A stretch of 7,937 nt of DNA, taken from assembly GCA_023424235.1 (NCBI GenBank), contig JAFAEB010000200.1, positions 1 to 7,937 of the forward strand, in the 5' to 3' direction. Both the position numbers and the translations under genes were made by a program. Under the pieces are notes generated by a model that was given only the letters and a program-made list of their open reading frames with translations, ran no database searches and was not told the origin of the DNA. The DNA comes from Bacillota bacterium. Its GTDB lineage: Bacteria; Bacillota; Clostridia; Lachnospirales; Lachnospiraceae. Shown piece after piece: positions 4,220 to 7,937 of this stretch (positions are counted from its first letter, which is position 1; each line of letters opens with the position of its first letter).

Positions 4220-6136
4220 TTGAAGAAGGGTATTTATATGAACGATTCCATCCATGGATTAATATCGTTAACAGAATATGAAAGAAGAATAGTTTCCACC
4301 ATAGGATTTAACCGTCTCCATGACGTATATCAAAATTCTACGGTTTATCTTACATTTCCAACGAATCGAACTAAGAGATTTGAACATAGTATTGGAACCA
4401 TGAAGCTTTGCTCTGATATATTTTTTCAATCCTTATTAAATACGACAGATTCAACATTAGAAGATTTCTTTACTATATTTGTGAAAGAGTATGAAATTAT
4501 TTTAGAGTATTTAAGAGAAGATAATGATATCTGTGATGAAAAATTGGGTGGTCAAAAACCACTTAGTATGCCTATCATAAGGCTTGATAAATTAAGACAC
4601 TCTCTTATGCCAAATAATATACCGGAAAAATATGAGATGCTTCATCTTATCCTAATTCAATCCATTCGAGCTGCAGCCTTACTACATGATATTGGTCATC
4701 CGCCATTTAGTCATATCGTTGAGTATGCATTAAAGGATATTTATTTAGAGTATAAGGATAAAGAAATCGATGAGAATTCGAATGCGAAAGAGTTCACTGA
4801 TATCATGTCAAAATATTTCGAAGGAAATAAGAAGTTACATGAGCAAATGGGGGATGAAATAAGTGAAGGTATCATGTATAAAATCATTCCATCCCTATCG
4901 GAGGAAACAGGAATTTATGATGAAAATTTATATGAACTTCTTATCTTAGAGAGTGTGAAGAAGATATTTGGGGATGAAGGAGCATTTTCTAGTCTTCACC
5001 GTATTATTGACTCTAGTCTAGATGGAGATCGCCTAGACTATGCCACTAGAGATGTCATAAATTCAGGCTTTAATGCAGGTAAGATAGAGTATAGTAAAAT
5101 CATTACAGATATGCAATTAATCGTTCAGAAGAATGAAATCTATTTTTGTGTACCACTAAAAGCAATTGGATCTGTTGAGGATTTCGTAAAGCGTAGATAT
5201 AATAGTTACAAGGATATTATCTATCATCACCGTGTAATTCAATCTGATTACATTCTAGAAGGTATTGTTAAAGATTTGGTAAGGAAATATCTAGATGAAA
5301 AGGTAAGCAAGAGGCCAGTAGGGAATGAAGTTCTTATTCCTTTTGATATTTCAGGTCTTTGGTTCCCGCTTGGAGATAAAAAGTCTGCTATAAAAGCAAA
5401 TGCTTTATCTCAATGGAATGACTCTTGGTTAACCACAGTACTTAGACAAATCTACTACACGAAATATTACCACAATGAGGAAGTAAAAGAAGGAACGGAT
5501 GATTTTATCTTAGAACAGCGTTTAGCAGAGTTATTACGTAGCAGTAAGAGGTATCACTCTATAATTAAACGTAGTGAGAATTTTAAAATTATTGATGATG
5601 CAGTCAAATTAGAAATTAAGAAACATAAAGTAGATTTGGAAGCTCTTATCATGAAAATTGATAACTGCCCTAATAGTAATAATAAAAGTAATGATAATAG
5701 TGATGTTATTTTTAAATTGCTAGAGAAATCGAATAAGAACTCATCTGGTTTTGTTCTATCATATATAGCAAGACATAGTAGAGAAATGAAACTAGAAAAT
5801 CTGGAGAAGCTGGTTAATGATATAGTAAGTGAAGTAACGAAGGAAATGATTACAGAGCTAAAGACCTTTGATACCGTAACTTTATTTAAGAGAATTTCGA
5901 TTGGACTGGATTCACCAATCTATTTTTATAATCATAAAAGAACAATATCTACATTAAAAGAAATAAGTGGTATCGCTGATATTTTACAATTAGATTCGGA
6001 TTACCTTCCTGTATTTTATATCTATATCCTTGCTAAGGATGATGATGGCATATTAAAAGAAAGAAGGGAAGAATTACTTGGAGAGATTGGTCAGAATATT
6101 GGTAGGAAACTAATAGAACAGATTCTTAGACATTAA
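4220..6136 (+). CDS. HD-domain phosphohydrolase, SAMHD1/dGTPase-like (COG1078 type)
   Basis: A 638-residue cytoplasmic protein. The start is TTG at 4220, with a perfect AGGAGG 6 bases upstream (4208-4213); the ATG at codon 7 lacks its own site. The N-terminus DSIHGLISLTEYERRIV, then FNRLHDVYQNS and RFEHSIGTMKL, is the hallmark of SAMHD1-like HD proteins. The metal site looks complete: His56, His156-Asp157 in LLHDIGHPPFSH, a conserved-looking LHEQMGDEIS with His207, and Asp270 in SLDGDRLDYATRD. The family removes triphosphate from dNTPs or hydrolyses other phosphoesters; the substrate here is unknown. The gap between His56 and His156 is about 60 residues longer than in SAMHD1, an inserted helical segment (about 66-145). 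Residues 370-638 form a long C-terminal extension with an Asn/Ser-rich linker near 483-494. It is co-transcribed with the SpxH-like gene. A housekeeping or antiphage dNTPase role is possible. Confidence 0.88.
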   Translation: MKKGIYMNDSIHGLISLTEYERRIVSTIGFNRLHDVYQNSTVYLTFPTNRTKRFEHSIGTMKLCSDIFFQSLLNTTDSTLEDFFTIFVKEYEIILEYLREDNDICDEKLGGQKPLSMPIIRLDKLRHSLMPNNIPEKYEMLHLILIQSIRAAALLHDIGHPPFSHIVEYALKDIYLEYKDKEIDENSNAKEFTDIMSKYFEGNKKLHEQMGDEISEGIMYKIIPSLSEETGIYDENLYELLILESVKKIFGDEGAFSSLHRIIDSSLDGDRLDYATRDVINSGFNAGKIEYSKIITDMQLIVQKNEIYFCVPLKAIGSVEDFVKRRYNSYKDIIYHHRVIQSDYILEGIVKDLVRKYLDEKVSKRPVGNEVLIPFDISGLWFPLGDKKSAIKANALSQWNDSWLTTVLRQIYYTKYYHNEEVKEGTDDFILEQRLAELLRSSKRYHSIIKRSENFKIIDDAVKLEIKKHKVDLEALIMKIDNCPNSNNKSNDNSDVIFKLLEKSNKNSSGFVLSYIARHSREMKLENLEKLVNDIVSEVTKEMITELKTFDTVTLFKRISIGLDSPIYFYNHKRTISTLKEISGIADILQLDSDYLPVFYIYILAKDDDGILKERREELLGEIGQNIGRKLIEQILRH

Positions 6137-6145
6137 GGAGGCAAT

Positions 6146-7015
6146 GTGGGAAAATTACAAGCTAACAATAATGAAAAACCTCTAAAATCAATACAGCTAT
6201 ATTATGTAACAGATCCTATCTGCTCTCATTGCTGGGCATTTGAACCAATTATAAGACGCTTTTTACTTCAGTATGGTGAATATTTTGATTTTCACACAGT
6301 TATGGGAGGACTACTAGAGGAATGGGGTGATGGGCCTATTGATCCTGAAAATGGTATCTATACACCAGCTGATGTAGTAAGTCACTGGAGAGAAGTAGGT
6401 GTACATGCAAGAATGCCGATTGATGGTAGTTTGATGATAGATAACCCAGTTGAATCCTCCTATCCACCTTCGCGTGTATTTAAAATAGTTCAGAAAAGAT
6501 ACCATGACAAAGTTGCTAATGTATATTTAAGACGTATAAGAGAGGCGCTTTTTGTATTCAATCGAAATATATCAGATATCGCAGTTTTAGTAGATATTCT
6601 GAATAATATGAACCTTAATGGTGAATCTATTGTAACAGAAGCAGAGCAACATATTGGACAAAAATTATTAGATGAAGATTTTACATTAGCTCATAACATG
6701 AGTGTCGAAGGATTCCCAACTATTATTATGAAGAATAAGCAGAATGAAACGGTCAATATTTTTGGCAGTCGTCCTTTGGTGGAGTATGTAAATGAACTAA
6801 AGAAAAGTTTAAATATAGAAGAACTACAAGCAAAACAACAACCATCTCTAAGATGCTTACTAGAAGAGGAGAAGTTATTGTTTTATAAGGAAATTGAGGT
6901 AATGTATGATGTAGAACCAACGGATGTTGATGCTTTCATAAAACGGGAGCTATCACTTGAATATTATCAAGTAAAAGAAGTACTTGGTGAACATTATATT
7001 ATAACGATTATATAA
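6146..7015 (+). CDS. DsbA-family thioredoxin-fold protein, SpxH/YjbH-like
   Basis: A 289-residue protein, close to the roughly 300 residues of Bacillus YjbH/SpxH. The GTG start at 6146 follows AAGGAGG (6135-6141) by four bases, slightly tight. The overlapping ATG at 6144 is in another frame and gives only 12 codons. YYVTDPICSHCWAFEPIIRR holds the CxxC (Cys26, Cys29) and resembles the DPxCxxCW-EP start of the SpxH group. A helical insertion follows, and GFPTI (189-193) supplies the cis-proline loop of the DsbA fold. Residues 233-289 form an extra C-terminal domain. There is no signal peptide, so it acts in the cytoplasm. SpxH is known as the adaptor that feeds the stress regulator Spx to ClpXP; that job here is inferred. 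A cytosolic FrnE-like oxidoreductase is the alternative. It starts 9 bases after the HD gene and ends the operon. Confidence 0.8.
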   Translation: MGKLQANNNEKPLKSIQLYYVTDPICSHCWAFEPIIRRFLLQYGEYFDFHTVMGGLLEEWGDGPIDPENGIYTPADVVSHWREVGVHARMPIDGSLMIDNPVESSYPPSRVFKIVQKRYHDKVANVYLRRIREALFVFNRNISDIAVLVDILNNMNLNGESIVTEAEQHIGQKLLDEDFTLAHNMSVEGFPTIIMKNKQNETVNIFGSRPLVEYVNELKKSLNIEELQAKQQPSLRCLLEEEKLLFYKEIEVMYDVEPTDVDAFIKRELSLEYYQVKEVLGEHYIITII

Positions 7016-7030
7016 GATATATAGTAAATT

Positions 7031-7068
7031 AAAGTCGATTCAAGTATTACTTTGAATTGACTTTTTTT
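7031..7068 (+). terminator. Terminator of the HD-hydrolase/SpxH-like operon
   Basis: Arms AAAGTCGATTCAA (7031-7043) and TTGAATTGACTTT (7052-7064) pair over 13 bp with one G-T wobble. A run of seven T residues (7062-7068) ends it. It lies 15 bases after the stop codon. Confidence 0.9.
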
Positions 7069-7155
7069 GTTAGAAATTATTAGAGGCAAAAGTATAAAAC
7101 CTATAATAAGTGGCAGCTAATAGAATTTACAAGTTGTTAACATCTAAACCTTACT

Positions 7156-7181
7156 TTGAAATAAGAGTTTGATAATATAAT
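7156..7181 (+). promoter_or_regulatory. Possible promoter of the lipoprotein gene
   Basis: TTGAAA (7156-7161) and a consensus TATAAT (7176-7181) are present but only 14 bases apart. Either the -35 is a different, weaker hexamer or an activator is needed. The upstream terminator at 7031 makes a promoter in this gap likely. Confidence 0.35.
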
Positions 7182-7244
7182 GGATAAGATATATGCTTAC
7201 GAATATTTAAGTTATCAAGTACGTATATAAGAGGGAGGATGTAA

Positions 7245-7937
7245 ATGAAGAAGAAATACATATTAATAGTATTAGGTTTACTCTGTATTATTCAAACAAC
7301 TGGGTGTGGATTAATCCAAAATCCTAATGTAAAAATTGTATTAAGCGATAATGTAAGAGTTGCAGAGAATCAAACACCAAACGAGAATACTATAGAAAAG
7401 GATAGTAGTATTATGAACGCTGAGAAAGAGAAGAAGGAGAGTAATGAAAGTATAACTGAAAATGCTATATTAAATCCTTTTAGTATTGATTATGATTCAA
7501 ATCAAAACACAGAAGAACTTCTTCTTGAACTAGATAAAGGCGATTACTTTACTCCCATTTTCTATCTGGATGGAGAGATATATGGACAGGTAGGTAAAGG
7601 CTCAGGTATGTTTCAAAAGGGCAAAGGTGAAAGTGATGGTTATTTAGTGGAAACACCAGATACACATCCACTTCTTGGTTATATGAAAGAATATTTATAT
7701 AAAATCGATAAAAACAATGAACTGCTAGAGACAGATTATAAAACAGTATATAGTTTAGATGGAAACAAGGCACCTATTTATCTGGGGAATAATTTAAAAC
7801 TTGGATTGGAAGATGTTTATTATGTAGATATAAGTGTAAGTAAAGAGCCAAAACCATTGATTGATTTAACGAAAAAGCTTCAAGAACTAAGAGGAGAAAT
7901 CGATAAAGAAGCTTACATTAATGGATATGGCATGGAT
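7245..7937 (+). CDS. Putative lipoprotein, 3'-partial
   Basis: It begins at ATG 7245 with GGGAGG (7233-7238) 6 bases upstream and is open through the window edge (231 residues visible, ending exactly on a codon). The N-terminus MKKKYILIVLGLLCIIQTTGC is a lipoprotein signal peptide: a Lys-rich start, a hydrophobic core and a lipobox-like TTGC with the lipidated Cys at residue 21. Thr at -3 is less common than Leu. Residues 40-80 are a low-complexity Asn/Glu/Lys/Ser linker such as tethers a domain to the membrane. From about 100 onward it is beta-rich (FYLDGEIYGQVGKGSG, VYSLDGNKAPIYLGNN), possibly a propeller-like or ligand-binding domain. I do not recognise the family. The product should be anchored on the outer face of the membrane. 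It is separated from the preceding operon by a terminator. Confidence 0.8.
   Translation, partial: MKKKYILIVLGLLCIIQTTGCGLIQNPNVKIVLSDNVRVAENQTPNENTIEKDSSIMNAEKEKKESNESITENAILNPFSIDYDSNQNTEELLLELDKGDYFTPIFYLDGEIYGQVGKGSGMFQKGKGESDGYLVETPDTHPLLGYMKEYLYKIDKNNELLETDYKTVYSLDGNKAPIYLGNNLKLGLEDVYYVDISVSKEPKPLIDLTKKLQELRGEIDKEAYINGYGMD

Noticed and set aside
7239..7244. Start-stop mini-ORF (ATGTAA) just before the lipoprotein start
   Set aside because: It directly abuts the GGAGG with no spacing, so translation from it is improbable; it is just the spacer sequence.
7549..7773. Minus-strand open frame inside the lipoprotein gene
   Set aside because: It lies opposite a continuous plus-strand gene with signal peptide and ribosome site.

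Overview
The window is AT-rich, with TTG and GTG starts as well as ATG, strong AGGAGG/GAGGTG ribosome binding sites, a CGAAC-N4-GTTC type LexA box, an SpxH-like protein and a Big2-domain surface protein. Together these suggest a Firmicute, most likely a clostridial (Lachnospiraceae-like) genome. No species can be named from the sequence.

Left part (1 to about 2540): this looks like the right end of an integrated mobile element. It holds the 3' part of a HerA/VirD4-type conjugation ATPase, then two divergently transcribed genes: a small XRE-family repressor on the minus strand and a small cysteine-rich protein on the plus strand. The plus-strand gene has a near-perfect promoter, and a LexA (SOS) box fills its spacer. 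The repressor promoter has a palindrome in its spacer. The layout resembles the repressor/SOS switch of ICEs and temperate phages. The element stops at 2485-2540, which is the 3' half only of a tRNA-Leu(AAG) gene: anticodon arm, variable arm, T-arm and 3' acceptor strand, with no 5' half. This is how an attachment site looks after integration into a tRNA gene. The integrase and the complete tRNA are predicted beyond the left edge.

Scar region (2541 to about 2706): the terminator of the tRNA is followed by a diverged second copy of tRNA 3' end plus terminator. This suggests repeated integration, or duplication, at the same site. The second copy runs directly into the middle of a PPC-Big2 surface protein gene that has lost its signal peptide, so the junction is also a deletion or recombination boundary.

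Middle (3597-4219): no intact gene. There is a perfect terminator at 3806-3847 and a decayed coding fragment ending at 4125.

Right part (4220-7937): chromosomal-looking genes. A two-gene operon encodes an HD-domain (SAMHD1/dGTPase-like) phosphohydrolase and, 9 bases later, a cytoplasmic DsbA-fold SpxH-like protein with a CSHC motif; it ends at a strong terminator. Then comes a lipoprotein gene that runs off the right edge.

The most interesting parts are the tRNA-Leu attachment scar with its layered repeats, the SOS-controlled cysteine-rich gene bracketed by a 15-bp direct repeat, and the complete-active-site HD hydrolase next to an integration hot spot.
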